Shown here in pieces: positions 11,890 to 24,080 of a stretch of DNA of 64,000 nt; positions within the stretch are counted from its first letter, which is position 1, and every line of letters begins with the position of its first letter. The DNA is taken from the NCBI GenBank assembly GCA_932521025.1, contig OW051469.1:6646398-6710397 (forward strand). Reading direction: 5' to 3'. The translations under genes and the position numbers were made by a program. The notes beneath the pieces are model-generated. The model was not told the DNA's origin, ran no database searches, and saw only the letters and a program-made list of their open reading frames with translations. The DNA comes from Oscheius onirici (taxonomy: Eukaryota; Nematoda; Chromadorea; Rhabditida; Rhabditidae).

Positions 11890-12219
11890 TCACAGGGAAA
11901 TTGGATGTGTTTCCGCATTTTCAGTTGGTTGTCTTCTCGTCAGACTTCTTGTCCTCAGCCTCCGGAATCTGTTCCTGATTCTTCTTCAGTTTTGACAAGA
12001 TTGGCGCCGCAGGATGGCACATGGTGTCCGCCTAGAAATTTCCTTAGTTCTTCATCTCCCTTTATGTCTCAACCTGCGAAAACCGTCGAATATTGGATGG
12101 AAGAAGATGAAGAGGATTAGTCTCTATGGTCAATGATTGACGACGTCTGGAATCTTCTTCTCTGAGAAAAAAACTTGGAATTCTTACCCCATGTCCGACT
12201 GTCCCTGTTTCGAAGCCAT
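11890..12219 (-). CDS. Small hydrophilic protein with two basic-phosphosite motifs
   Basis: Three exons join in frame: about 12219-12188 (MASKQGQSDM), about 12153-12068 and about 12031-11890. The product is about 86 residues with no signal peptide or membrane segment. It contains RRRQSL and RRFS, both fitting the RRxS/T consensus for basophilic kinases such as PKA. A hydrophobic short segment (NPLHLLPSNI) lies between them, and the C-terminus is charged (EAEDKKSDEKTTENAETHP). I do not recognise a family. Splice-phase consistency over three exons supports a real gene. It ends only 54 bases from the convergent transthyretin-like stop. Confidence 0.6.
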
Positions 12220-15198
12220 CTTGCCTAAAATGTTTGTTTGAAGCTTGAAAGGAAGTCAGTTTAGTCAGAGGAAATGGCAAGAGGAAGCAGTCAAGGGGAC
12301 TCTGAAGATTCAAAGGATCGGAGGCCGAGGACGAGACCGGAGACAATGGCCGAGACTGAATGAAGAGGACTCGGAATAGAAACATGTTGTCTCTTTAATC
12401 CAATAGTTTCCATGGAAATGAGGGGATTAAACTCAAACCGGAAAACAGTAGGAAAAGGGGGATATCTGGAAGTGACAGACAAGCCGTCGACACGAATCCT
12501 TCACTCACTTCTCAAGAGAAATAAACACATGTGTGAGGCTATGTCAGCACCATTTAGAGACTCCGGATCAAGCCGGCGGAGATACTTTGACACTGGACAA
12601 AAACAAAGTAAGAATAGGCCAGATGGGAGGGAGGAAGCCTACTGGTACGCGTAAATAACGGAATGTAAAGGTATGACGATAAAATATTCTCTAGGGAGAC
12701 TGTAACGTCAAACTTGTTGAAGAAGCGTAGGAGAAGGGACAGTACAAAACTCCTATCCATCAAAAAGGGGAAATGATGGATTGGATCGGATCAGCTGCAG
12801 CTCAACCCGAAGGAAAGCTAAACCCCACATGTCATTTGAACTGGAACTTATTATGATGTGGTTTAATCAGCCTCAGCACTAAAGTTGCCTATTTTAGGTC
12901 TGGATTATGCACTGATTGTTTGTGCGACCTGAGAGGAAAAGATTGAGATCCAAGATCACTCAATCAGGCACGTGTATGGCTTCTTCGCCCACTAGAGTCT
13001 CACAGAACTCCCAGAACTGAGAAGGGAGAGACTGAAAATAGACAAGAGAGTCGTAAAAATCATTGGTTGGAATGAGGAGGCCGGTCATTTGGACGCGAGG
13101 GCTTCAATAAGCAGTGATTAAGTATTCGGTACAGAGTTCGGGAGAGAGGGCGAATCCTAAGGACTACAGAGTGACGTCTTCTGAGTCGACCTGCCATTTC
13201 CCGACTGCGAACAAATGGACAAAGAGCGAACGAACGGCTGAGTCTGAGAGACAGTGGGGTGGTCAGTTAAAATATCTAACATTGAACCAGTTGAATATAA
13301 GACACGAAAGGCTTGATTCTCAGAAACCAGAAAGGCTGGCTAATTGTGCCTTGTTGGACTTTAATTGAACTGCAATTAAAATAGAAATGCATGAACATGT
13401 GGATCGAACACGATTTGGATCCCTTTCACACTACTCGTTCTTTGTTAACTGGTTTTAAATATTCCTGAAGAAGCCTTTTAGTGACTCAGGATGAGATTGA
13501 AGCAAGAGTACCGGGCATATTGAGATCCGTAAGAATTAGGTCAAAGACACGAGAGCTCTCTCCTCGTGATATCGACAAATATGATCATAAACCTAATGTC
13601 TATCCGTTTGAAAAGAATCCTCCGGAGAATATGAATATACTCGGCTTGACATTGTTTGCCCCTTGACAAATAATACGACTCGCAGTGGTCTCAAGAAAAT
13701 TGCTTTGAATGACAAGAAAGAGACAGAAAGACAAGAAAGAGACGCCTGCCCTGAGGCTTCCCCGACATCCTAATGAAGTTTTCCTGAGCGTCAACATGGC
13801 GTGAGGCTGACCGAGATTGGGGAGAAGGGAGCCGCTGAATCTTTGAGGCTTAAATGAAGAGAGTTCACGACAATTACGAGAGGTACAATTGAGAGCTACG
13901 GAATAAAAATAGGCATAAACTTGGACTGCAGGTTTCTCGAAACAGTTTTCCACAAGTTTTGTGCGTGAGACCAGAACATTAGGAGGCAGATCAGAGAGTC
14001 TGAAACCATTTGAATGCACATGGAATCCTGGTATTCTAGCGTATTGAACTGAAACATAGTTTGGAATATTCCACAAAACAGGAACAAAAGAGAGTCCTTG
14101 TTAACATTCCTGAAGGGTTACTCTGACGCACGGCGGTGCAAAAATTATCCCCCTTTCCATGTAAGCAGCCATTAGCTCATGTGAGTCTAATTGCAGACTA
14201 GCCGTAAGAAAACATCTTTGGCACGAGGAGAAGAGGGAATCTCCATAACGGCGGAATCGCATTAGCTGAAGCCTAATTTAGCACATCTCCTGGAGACATT
14301 AGAAAAGTGAAACTGGTTGACATGGAAGAGAGATGGGAAACCCTTGGTCTTTTCACAGTAGGAGCATATGACTAGAGGGGGCTGTTATGAGACTAGGATC
14401 AGATCAGCTCTAGGATTAGCTGGATATGTGTCAGAGGGACAGAGATTTCACAGAATGAGAAGAACGTTATGAAACGGAAAGGGGGTATAACTTGGAATAG
14501 AATACATACAGAACGTATTTGAAACGAAACTACCAAAAGTTAGAAACACTAGTACTAGGCTAGAACTACGAAAACAGAAAACAGGCAAGCATACAGGGCT
14601 CTTCCGCCTGCAGCTGTGAAATGCCAACAATGGAGAGCGGAGCTTGTCGAGTTCTTGGCAACGGAGACGGTCCCGTACAAAAACGACAATATTCAGCAAC
14701 CACGGGTTTCTTCGTTATTTTTCTCCTTCTTCTAGCAATATCCAGCACGACTTTATGCACATTCTTATGCCATCGGGCGCTTCTTTTCTCAGTGATGTCC
14801 TTCTTTGTCACTCATTCTCAAATCGAATCAAAACATCTGACTTTCTCAGAACGGTCCATTTTGTTCCACAGCAGAACATACTTGCACGGCACCACTGTTC
14901 TTTTTGTTTTCTTCGAATTTAGTCAAGGCTGATGTCTTCTCCAACCATTATCCTGAAAACTTGAGGAGAGAAATCGTATGAACAAGTTCTTTTACTATTA
15001 CTGCTATGAAGAGATAATTTCGCGCTAGAATGGGCACTTCCAGTCTTTCCTAATGGTCTGAGGGTTTTCAAGAACTGTGCCAAACACCGCTGTGGATTCA
15101 AGGAGTACCCTCGAGACCAGGAAGACCGAGCGTGACACCATCTTGACAACGGGTGCTAGCAAGTGGCGGATTCACGAGCCAGCTGTCACTGTTGCCGT
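12220..15198. other. Gene-poor interval of about 3 kb
   Basis: Many short open stretches exist on both strands (for example 13600-14076 minus, 158 codons, and 14621-14932 plus) but none shows family motifs, domain-like composition or an exon chain. Base composition is more GC-rich than the introns. It may hold regulatory DNA or decayed repeats; I see no identifiable element. Confidence 0.5.
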
Positions 15199-15663
15199 CT
15201 CAAAATCAGCTTCCTTGCTGGTCCCAAATTTTTTTTGGCAGCGTTTGCGCCGAAAAAATATAGGACGAGTAGGGGGTCACAGGTCAGTCTATTGACATCA
15301 TACTAACTTCACAGCGTCATAACTTATTGAAGACAAACGCATACAGTTTTGACGTGTTCTACAAGTTTGTGGAGCTCATCAAGACCTTTCGAATGCGTTT
15401 CGAAAAATGGGTTCAAAGATGGCGGAGTTATGATGGGTGAAGTTGGGTCAAAACGCGAGTTGGCGAAACACATTTCTCCGAGTTGGGTGAATGGTTCGGT
15501 CTGAAACTTGGGGAAATAATTGACAGGGCCACGGTGGATTGGACCCAACTCCCAGCGTGCTTAGTTAGGGCTGTGATATAGGTGAGGTCGAAAATATTTT
15601 TTCGGCACAAACGCTGCCAAAAAAATTTCGGACCAGCTAGCAATAAGAAGCTGATTTTTTGAG
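15199..15663. mobile_element. Non-autonomous inverted-repeat element (MITE-like), about 465 bp
   Basis: The left end reads CTCAAAATCAGCTTCC and the right end is its near-reverse-complement, ending in GATTTTTTGAG. The arms extend about 60 bases, including TTTTTTGGCAGCGTTTG against its complement near 15605-15630. The interior has no transposase-like frame. No clear target-site duplication is evident at the ends (left flank GTTGCCGT, right flank GGAATGTA). Confidence 0.75.
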
Positions 15664-15961
15664 GGAATGTAGCCCGGACCATCAGCTTCAATCCACAATT
15701 GATCGATTTCCAATATCTCATCCAGAAAAAAGGTATGGCCCTATGTGCAAGAATTTACCACGCACCCGGTATCTTTTTGTCAGTCGATTTCACGTATTGA
15801 TAATTCTCTCGACGATATGATATACTGACACTCCCTTTGGACGCTGCTGGAACATCACGGCCAAAGGGGGCAGCCGAAAGACCACTTCATTACACAATTT
15901 CACTCCCTGTTTTTCACTTCAATTTCGTCCGACCTATCATTTCATTCTTGAATTCCACGAC
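15664..15961. other. Upstream region of the MIG-18-like gene
   Basis: About 300 bases with no gene seen. It presumably contains the promoter of the gene starting at 15962. Confidence 0.4.
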
Positions 15962-17074
15962 ATGTTCTGGCTGCTACTTCTTCCACTGTCACATTCTCTC
16001 TTGATAGCTGGTATTCCTTTCGATGAGAGCAAAGCTGCCCTTTCTGTTCTCGACACACTCCCTAAAGGTTAAATTTACTATTTTCCCAAACTTAATGTGT
16101 AGAATGCGAAAAACATGGCAAAAAGTACAAGGAAGGAGAAATGTTTGAAGTTGGCCGACTCCGCTACAAGTGCCAGAAGCACGGTGTCTATTCGATCGAG
16201 GGATGTCGGACCGAGAAGAACGAATCCATCGCTATTGGAGACACTATTGTTAAAGACAATATAAAACATCAGTGTCTCAAGTCAGGAGCCTCTATCTTCT
16301 ACAGAGAAACGGTTAGAGTTTCATTTAAGAAAAGATTTGTTTCCTATAGGTCTGTGGAACCATGGGTCAGCCAGAATGCGACAAAGTTCCTAAGCCAGAA
16401 GCTTTCGAAAAGGCGGAAAAGAACAAGCCTGAAGAGCCGAAAGGCAAGAAAGTAAGTTTTACTTTATGCTTTTGTTATTTTTTTTCAGTTTGACGTTGCT
16501 GGTCTTCCCCAAGGCTGGTCCGTCTTTGAAGAAGGAGCCAAGAAGATTCCTGGAACGAATGCGACCCTCGTCTTCAGAACATTGACCTACAATCCTATGA
16601 GTCACAACAGGGAACAGTTTCTCATTGTAACCCGTGATCTATTTCTTCTAGAGCTCGACGTCAAATGGGACACGGCGTCGGCAATGTGGTCGGAATGGAG
16701 AATCCAGGAACAGAGAAACCGCCAATGCCGATGGAAATGTTGATGGGAGGAAAGAAAGTCCATTCTGGAAGTATCAAAGAGAAAGCTGATCACCGAAGTT
16801 TTGTCACCAACACCGCGACTCACAACCAGTCCAAAAAACCGAATGTTCTGTACACGCAAGATATCGGAGCTAGCCTGAAAATAAAGAACCCAACAGAATT
16901 TCAGGTTACTTCGTAAAACAACAAAATGAAATTTGATTTCAGAAGGGGTCAGTAGCCGCAACTCATCACGACGTCAACTGGAGTGGAAAGTCTGCCACAG
17001 TGGGCGGAAAACAGATGGTTGTAGGACCCGGAACTTTTACTTTTGGCGGAACTGTACATAAGAAACATCAGTAA
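15962..17074 (+). CDS. MIG-18-like secreted protein with fibronectin-type-I-like module
   Basis: The signal peptide (MFWLLLLPLSHSLLIAG) leads to a cysteine module: CEKHGKKYKEGEMFEVGRLR, YKCQKHGVYSIEGCRTE, then DTIVKDNIKHQCLKSG and ETVCGTMGQPECDKV. This C-x-G-x-Y-x-C spacing is the abnormal-cell-migration-18-like Fn1 repeat of nematode secreted proteins. Downstream come a Lys/Glu linker, FDVAGLPQGWSVFEEG, and a Gly-rich tail ending in FTFGGTVHKKHQ with TAA at 17072-17074. Introns lie near 16067-16102, 16312-16349, 16452-16490, about 16616-16650 and 16906-16942. MIG-18 works with the ADAMTS protease MIG-17 in gonadal basement membrane; a comparable extracellular-matrix role here is inference. 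Confidence 0.8.
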
Positions 17075-17111
17075 ACAAACAGTTTGATTTTACTTTTACG
17101 TACATTGACAT

Positions 17112-18864
17112 TCAATATTTCGAAAGACGAGGAAAGAAAAAGCACCAAGATATGACTCCTATGAAAGTTAAGACACCGTTTGAGATCCACAGAGCTCCTT
17201 GGCCCAGATTGGTGAACATCAGTCTGAACTTTGGTTTTCTGGAATAGAATACAACTTACGCAGCGTAGATTGGTCCCAGCACTTGCATAATGTCAGCAGC
17301 TACAACCACAAGAGCTTGCATAATACTCTGAAACGAACTGTTTCTTTTCCTGTCTCATACCCAACCTGATCGGCTTTGCTAACAATCTTGGAATAGATTG
17401 TATCCATACCAATCCCCTGTAAAGGCATCGCTAATCCCATCACCGCAACGATGACCGGGATGAAGATCACAGGCCAAGTTCCTTTCTCCGTAGAACACCA
17501 GGAATACTCTTCCGGATTGCAGCCAGTTCTTGCTGTCGCTGAAGATGACTCTGTATTGCTCCAATTTCAAAGAGTACCATTGTATTCTGGCAAGACGTGA
17601 CTCGTCATCGGATAGGGGTAAGTGGAGATGTAGAGGAACATCGAGATGCACATTCCGATGAGGAAACAGAATCGAGACGGGACCCAAGTTGTGAATTTGG
17701 TAGCCATGAAGAGAACGGCTACGAGAATTGAGAGAATTCCAACAGCACCCATTGTGATTGAGGTTATTCGGACAGTGTGTTCTCCGTTCCAGCCAAACGT
17801 TGCCATGAAGATCGGCGATGCTACTCTGGAAAAGATTTCGACTGTTAGAGACTTTTCTTACATTCCGAGAGTCATCGGAGACAGCTGCGTGACCAGCATT
17901 TCAGCGAGACAAAGAAGAACCAATCCCCAGGATACATCTAGAGATCGAATCTTGTTCAGTCTCCTTTTGATCGCTTCCATTGAATAGTTGAACTCGTCCG
18001 TCTCTATAAACAGCAACTTCCGAGGAAATATCTAACTCTCACTCTTTGACTTTTTCTCCTTCTGAGGCATTTCTTCGAGAGCGTAGTAGATGAAGAAAAT
18101 CGAAAAGATATTTGTGACTGTGGCGAGCCAAATAGGGGCTGAATACAGGTGGAATCGAAGACCGGGAAGTAGTTCAAAACCGGGATAGGAGATTCCGGAG
18201 AAGATGAGTTGGATCACTGAGTTTTGTGAGATTTTCTATGAAAAATGTTTACCAGGTCCAATGATAATGGATGTCATACCAGACAGTGCTGTTGTGGCAA
18301 AAGCTCTCGGACGATCCTCGTCTGAACTCACTAGAACCAAGTAAACTCGTAGAATCACGCTGCTGCCTAAAACCAGATTATTTCATCGTTATGCTTTCGG
18401 TACTTTACATACGCAAGAAAAAATAAAACTCACTGCTTGCGACAGAAAAGATAAAGTAACATCCGAGCATGAGGTATCTTCTACCCGAGGGAAGAAACTC
18501 GACACAAAGGTAGACACAGCAGCCACAGAATGCCAGAACTCGGCCGACGATAAGTTGCCATCTGAACTATTGAATTGATCTTTAAAACAAGCCAGCATAC
18601 CTAACAGTTTGCGTTTTGTACGTCCAGAGAGAAAAGACGATGGAAAAGATGACATGACCCCATTTGGAGACGGAGGAAGCAATACCGAAGAAGGAAGATG
18701 TTGCGGAGGGATCTATCGTGTGCATGTAGGGCCATTCGGCCATTCCGACAACAGTATTCTCTACTGCGGCCAGAAATGACACTATTCCGGCAATGTATAC
18801 CGCTTTCCAGTTGGTTTTGACTGAACTGGCTGTCTTCTGAATCAAACCAACTAACCTGAATCAT
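17112..18864 (-). CDS. MFSD8/CLN7-like major facilitator transporter
   Basis: A 12-helix major facilitator reads leftward. Its N-terminal half contains WKAVYIAGIVSFLAAVENTV, the hallmark EWPYMHTIDPSATSSFFGIA and ALWTYKT-like sequence (SLWTYKTQTVR). It continues with GRVLAFCGCCVYLCVEFLP, SSDEDRPRAFATTALSGM and the C-terminal half (EAIKRRLNKIRSLDVSWGL, TLGRVASPIFMATFGWN). It ends LGQGALWISNGVLTFIGVI and FFFPRLSKY, with TGA at 17112. The TIDPSATSSFFG segment is typical of the MFSD8 group, lysosomal membrane transporters. The first exon is uncertain: the nearest ATG (18864) would need an implausible 19-base intron before the conserved frame begins at about 18846, so a further 5' exon may exist. 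Confidence 0.82.
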
Positions 18865-19753
18865 TGGAAGGTTCGACGAAATCGACTTGTAGACCAGAGC
18901 TTTTGGACATTTGTGAGGGGAAGATCAAGACCACGAGCGGAAGAGCAACTCGTGTGCCCTCGGGCCAAGTCGCGCGAGTTAAAAAGACCGTGCGCTGACT
19001 CAACCATCGGGAATCAACACGGATGGTAGGTAGCTAGACCAGCACGCGTCATATACACAAAAGGTGTTGTTAGCATTGGGGATAAACTTCCTTTTCCGCT
19101 TTTTTGCGCGTGGGTTCAGAGATTGGACAACGCCATCTATTTTTTCAATGTTGCAGGGGAGGATGCTCCGACTGCGCGCTAGACTTACAACAGTGGATTT
19201 TTTTCTTCAGTCTTTGCTATGTATGACGGTCAGCCTTCTTTTTTTCGAGCAAACCATACTTTAGTGTTGTAAAGGTACGGGAGACATGATAAATATGGCA
19301 GACTGATTAGTTATTACTGTTCGATGCTCAACAAAGTTCAGTAGTTCTGTAAATTACATGTTCCTCCAGGTACAAGAATGGCCTCTTCCAGTCATGTACT
19401 TCTCGTAATAACTGATCTCATCCCCCCTATTCATAGTTTGGCTCCGTCAACAAGAAGACAGGAGATGGCTCCATGAATTCTATGGCTTATGTCACTCAGC
19501 CATCAGGAAGCAATAATATACACTTTTTGTCTTCGTTTCTCATCCAGTGGGACCAATTTCGACGCGGCTCAGATTCAGTCTAATAAAGACTCTTCCAGTG
19601 TCTTCCGTCTCCATAATTGCGTTTTTTCTCCACCCGCTTAGTCAAACACTGATTTATTTATACAGCAACATGAAAATAGTCTACTGTTAAAGTAATTGAA
19701 GAGAGAGGAAGGAGCAGGCGAGGTGGCACATTGGTTTGGAGAAATTGGGAGAA
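18865..19753. other. Intergenic interval with a solitary MITE-type end
   Basis: No gene seen. The segment 19225-19256 ends in TTTTTTTCGAGCAAACCA followed by TA, resembling the terminal repeat of the hairpin elements at 34864 and 36811. Its partner end was not found. Confidence 0.5.
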
Positions 19754-20957
19754 TTACTCTCCGGACATCATTTCCATGAACTCTGGAAGATTCGGTACTT
19801 CTTTCGGAAACTATCTCTCTTACCGTCAAAGTCGACTGTTCCCGAACCGTCTTGATCAATTTCGGCAATCATTTCGTCCAGCTCGTCCTCGCTCACATTG
19901 TCGTCCAGAGCACGAAGGATGTCACGGAGATCGGAGACGTTGATGTAACCATTTCCCTTGAAAAATTTGAATGATTAAAGGTGACAAGCATGACACCAAA
20001 ACACTCACATTAAGACACTGAGCCTAGAGAGAGATTAGGAAAAGGAAGGAAGGAATTGAAGAGGGAGGAACCAGCGTGATTGTGTTACGCTCGGGATCAG
20101 TTTGTAGTGTTTCCTTCCGCATGTTACTCTTTTTGGTCTCGCTATCTCAAAATGTTCAGCATGTGAAAAGAAGGTACTGGATCATCCAGTCTGGATTCTA
20201 GCGTAATTGAAAACCTCCAAATCCCTTACAATGGAACCCTCATCTTGTATGTTCTCTACCATTGACACAAAAGTGAATTTTACTGTCATCAAAACGCGGA
20301 ACTCTACCTAGAGTGAGACACAATCACACTACACAGATACTTGATCAACATGTTGCCCTCTTTTCTTCTTTCTACTAGATCTCAGAGCCGATCTCGTAGC
20401 TCACGGTTGCGCCGATGTCTGTTGAGAGCTCTTGGAACGCAAATATTGGAGGCAAGATTCCCCGAATCGATTAATCGCTTGGGATTTACCTGTTTGTCGT
20501 AAAGACGGAAAGCCTCGCGAAGTTCCTCCTCGAGTCCCTCGTCGTTGTCGTTGTTCACGACAAAGTTGGCAACCATGGCGGCGAATTCCTCGAACTCGAT
20601 TTCTCCGGAACCTAAAACGATTCGTTTTCTCTCTCGTACTAGAGCTAGTTCTAACCATCAGCATCGAATTCCTTGATGAGCTGCTTCAAGTCACGTTCCT
20701 CGAAAGCCTGACCCATAGTACGGAGAATCTGTCCGACTTGGGTAGCCCGAATGTATCCCTTGTTCTCCTTATCGAACATGTTGAAATATTTGCGGAATTC
20801 TTGAAAAAAAACTATTTTTACCAAAGAAATATCAACTTACGTTCAATCTGCTCAGCAGTAAGCTGTTCGAGGGCATCGGCAATGACGTCTCCCTAAAAAT
20901 TTGAATGAGAATAGAATACTATTGGAATCATGCAAAGGACGGTAATGAGCTTACCAT
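19754..20957 (-). CDS. tnc-2: Troponin C (TNC-2-like)
   Basis: The regulatory Ca2+ sensor of the muscle thin filament. The first coding exon is just the ATG (20957-20955), followed by an intron. Exon 2 encodes [18 protein letters not shown]. Later exons give [88 protein letters not shown], then [39 protein letters not shown] and MEMMSGE, with TAA at 19754. EF-hands 2 and 4 have canonical DxDGSG loops; 1 and 3 are degenerate, as in other invertebrate troponin Cs. The intron between DKQ and GNGY is about 530 bases (20490-19957), unusually long for this window. From memory the protein is nearly identical to C. elegans TNC-2, the pharyngeal isoform. Confidence 0.95.
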
Positions 20958-21605
20958 GGTGGCAGGCTGTGGGGGAACTGTCGCTCAGTCTCCTCGGACG
21001 CTGTTTGCTTTTACACTACGCCTCGAGTGTCTGCGCCCCCGTCCGGTAGATGCCGGGTACATCGACACATTCAAGGAAGGGTTTGGAGACATGGTTTCTC
21101 TTGATTATTTGAGCAAATACTGAGAGGCTCCTGCTGATAGTTTTATCGGGATCTCACTACAAGATGAAGAAATATCATTTCTCTTTAGTCTCCTTACTGA
21201 GCGTGACGACCGTTCAGATGAAGCTTAAAATTAACGAAAATAAGACCGTTAGGGAATTTCATCTTGTTGCATTCAATAGCCTCCTTATGAACGTATGGCG
21301 TATAGACGACCAGACTTTTGACTGGAGGCACCTACTCTGAATCAGACTCATCCAAATAGTTTTTTATTATTAACAACTCTCTTGTTTAACTCTGTCCCTC
21401 TCCCACAGTCAAAGTTTGGTTCTCTAGTCTTAAAAGATTAGATGGACGTCAAAACATTTGGAGAAAACTTAAAGTCGCTTATTCTTCTCCGTTTATGGCA
21501 GCAATTAGACTCTTTTTCAGCCGGCTTGACCACTGGGCCGTATTTCAGTCTCTCGTCTGAGTTGTTTGTGGCTCGACTCCGCCCACCACACAGCCAGACT
21601 ACGTG
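20958..21605. promoter_or_regulatory. Shared upstream region of divergent troponin C and calmodulin-like genes
   Basis: About 650 bases between the two ATGs. No coding signal is seen. Divergent promoters for two EF-hand genes would have to lie here; no individual factor site is claimed. Confidence 0.5.
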
Positions 21606-24018
21606 ATGGAGACCATTCCGGAAAGCGAGCTACGTGAAGTCTTCGAAGAGTTCGACAAGAATGGAGATGGCAGGATCACAAAGGAGGAGCTGCAGGTGAG
21701 TCTGGGTTTCTGTAGACTGTACAGTAGATATCCAAATAATAAATTCAGTGGGGGATAACCTTTTTTCCAATTTTTCTTCTAGAAAACGGATGACTTCCTT
21801 CCCTATTGTAGAACCAAATTTTGCGGATGACCAGCAGTTCCAAGGCACACTTTTCTGGTTTACTCATTTTGAAATTCTCAACCGACATTCACTGGTCTTC
21901 GTACTGAAGAAGCTTCCCAGTTTATACGACCGTGTCCTTTGTTTGGCGACAGTCTTTCCCTCGTCATAGTCTTAACCAAAAATCTTGTTCCCTCTCGTCT
22001 ACTCGACTACCTAAAAATATCCGCTACTCGGATTCCAAACTCTCTCCCGAGGTGCCCTGTGGCCATTTCGTGAGAGAGTTCTTCCGAGAGTGAAGTACAC
22101 ATTGTTTTAGGTGTCTGTTCTTCTGACCTATGCTCAATTATGTGAAGGGTCTCCCATGCTCTTGTTTGAGTGTTTTCCTACTCTTTATCGTATGTAAATG
22201 TGTCTTTTTCGAGAAACGTCATGTTTGATTTAAAATTACCCTTGCCGGGCCATAAATTTTGGCTGTGCCCTGATTCGGAATTGCGACACGACATGAGGGC
22301 AAAGTAACTCGATGCTGCTTGTTGGCATTCTCTGTTGGTCCTAATGGAGTCGTGTGTATCTCCCGACTAATCCCTTTAAATAACGAAGAAGAGGGGTCGA
22401 AAAACAAAATCAAGCTCCTATTATGAGTCCTGGGAGATTCATTTGATTGCTGATTCAATGAGCGGTCGAGGATTTATCGTGGGTGGGAATCTGAAGTCTC
22501 TTCGAGTGAAAGATCTAAAAGATCGTCTTGCAAAATAATCAGAAGTATCGTGAACCTTGAAATCTCATCTCTGCTCAGAGCAGACATTAACGAGCCGTCT
22601 GGGAGTCATCCCGCTGTTTTCCCTCCAATGACGATCTCTGTTTCTGATTCGGAAGCAATTCCCGATTCAGAGGAGTAAAAGCCAACCGGGCATCCTTAAT
22701 CAGGGCAGAGAGCCTTCCGCTTCCAATGTTGCATCCGATTTAACCTCGTTTTCCAGATAGCTCTCTTGCAAATTGGAGAAAAACCAAACACATCGAAGGT
22801 AGATGCAATGATCCGTCAGGCGGACGCAGATGGTGGGTTTTTTTCGTTTGTGGGGAGAACTTCCTGTATCATAACAGGAAGTTTACTCTAAATGGAATAT
22901 TCATAGGGACTGGTTACGTTTTGCAAGAGATTCGTTAATATGCACTAAAGTAGTGAGAATGAGCCCGACTCTCTGGGGAACATACTCTTATCTCACGTCA
23001 GGTCTCGGCTGCCAAACTTTGGAGAGGACTAGGAAATTTGGAGATATATCAGGGCTATATTTAGGAGACTATTGGGAAATATAAGTATATAACTTGGTCC
23101 ACATGTTCCTTCAAAATAACTCTCGGCATAGGAACAGGGTAAAATCTATAACTCGATCGTTTTGAGGAACTTGACATATCCATGAGAATGTTCCTTTGAA
23201 AATGTGATGTTCTGAAAAGTTACAGTATTAGTTTACTTGGACAGCTTGAAAACTGGAGATATTGGCAAAAGATTGCTGACAGGATTGAAGACTGTCCCAA
23301 TGATCTCGAACCAGATGTCTGATCGTTCCACAACTCAGTTTTCTCTACCGTAATCTTAGTCTTTCGTCGACTATGATCCAATTTCCCATCGGCTCAACTG
23401 GTTGCCCCAAATTGTCATTATTGTGTTATAGCTCCGAGCGAGAGAGCGATCCATCTTTAGACGCGGCAGTAAACAGACACACGTCCGGAAACACGTGCTT
23501 ATTGCCAAGGGGAGTGACACTTTCAGACGTAGTATATTGCCTATGATTTGTTTTGGTCAGAGCTTACCTCCCCTACTCCCCCAGAGAATTCTATAAGAAG
23601 AGAAAATCAAGTGATTTCAGGCGATGGCTGCATCGAAATTGACGAATTCTTGACCGTTATGCGGAAACAGCTGATGAATCCGAGGGAGGAGAAGGAACTT
23701 CGCGACGTTTTCAACGTAAGTTTTGGTCAGATAGAGATAAAAGCGAGTTACTAGAAAGAAACCGTTTAAAATTGTAATATAGTCCAACTTCTTCAGGTTT
23801 TCGATAAAAACCGGGACGGTCTCATCTCGACGGAAGATTTGATCAATGTGATGACGTCTCTTGGACAACGACTGAGTGAAAATGATGCACGGGAGATGAT
23901 CGGACAAGGAGACTACGATAGGGACGGAAAAATTGACTTTTACGGTTCGCTTTCCATTTTTTTTGGGTTGAACAAGAATTTTTCAGAGTTCGCCATGATT
24001 ATCAAGAATCGGTCATAA
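21606..24018 (+). CDS. Calmodulin-like four-EF-hand protein
   Basis: Five exons: 21606-21694, 22757-22832, 23621-23715, 23797-23944 and 23987-24018. The product begins METIPESELREVFEEF. EF-hand 1 is DKNGDGRITKEEL. EF-hand 2 is split by the second intron (DADG/DGCIEIDEFL). EF-hand 3 is DKNRDGLISTEDL and EF-hand 4 is DYDRDGKIDFYEF, followed by AMIIKNRS and TAA. All four loops keep Asp at position 1 and Glu at position 12. At about 147 residues it is calmodulin-sized but clearly diverged, resembling the nematode CAL group rather than CMD-1. Introns 1 and 2 are about 1,060 and 790 bases, far above the local norm. Its target is unknown. Confidence 0.9.
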
Positions 24019-24080
24019 TCAAACATTTTAATTTCGTAACAAAAATTGACATAAAAATAAACCCGTATTACTATGCCAGC

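Noticed and set aside
13600-14076. 158-codon minus-strand open frame
   Set aside because: Composition is Ser/Leu/Phe-mixed with no domain, no splice partners and no conserved-looking blocks; consistent with chance in a GC-richer patch.
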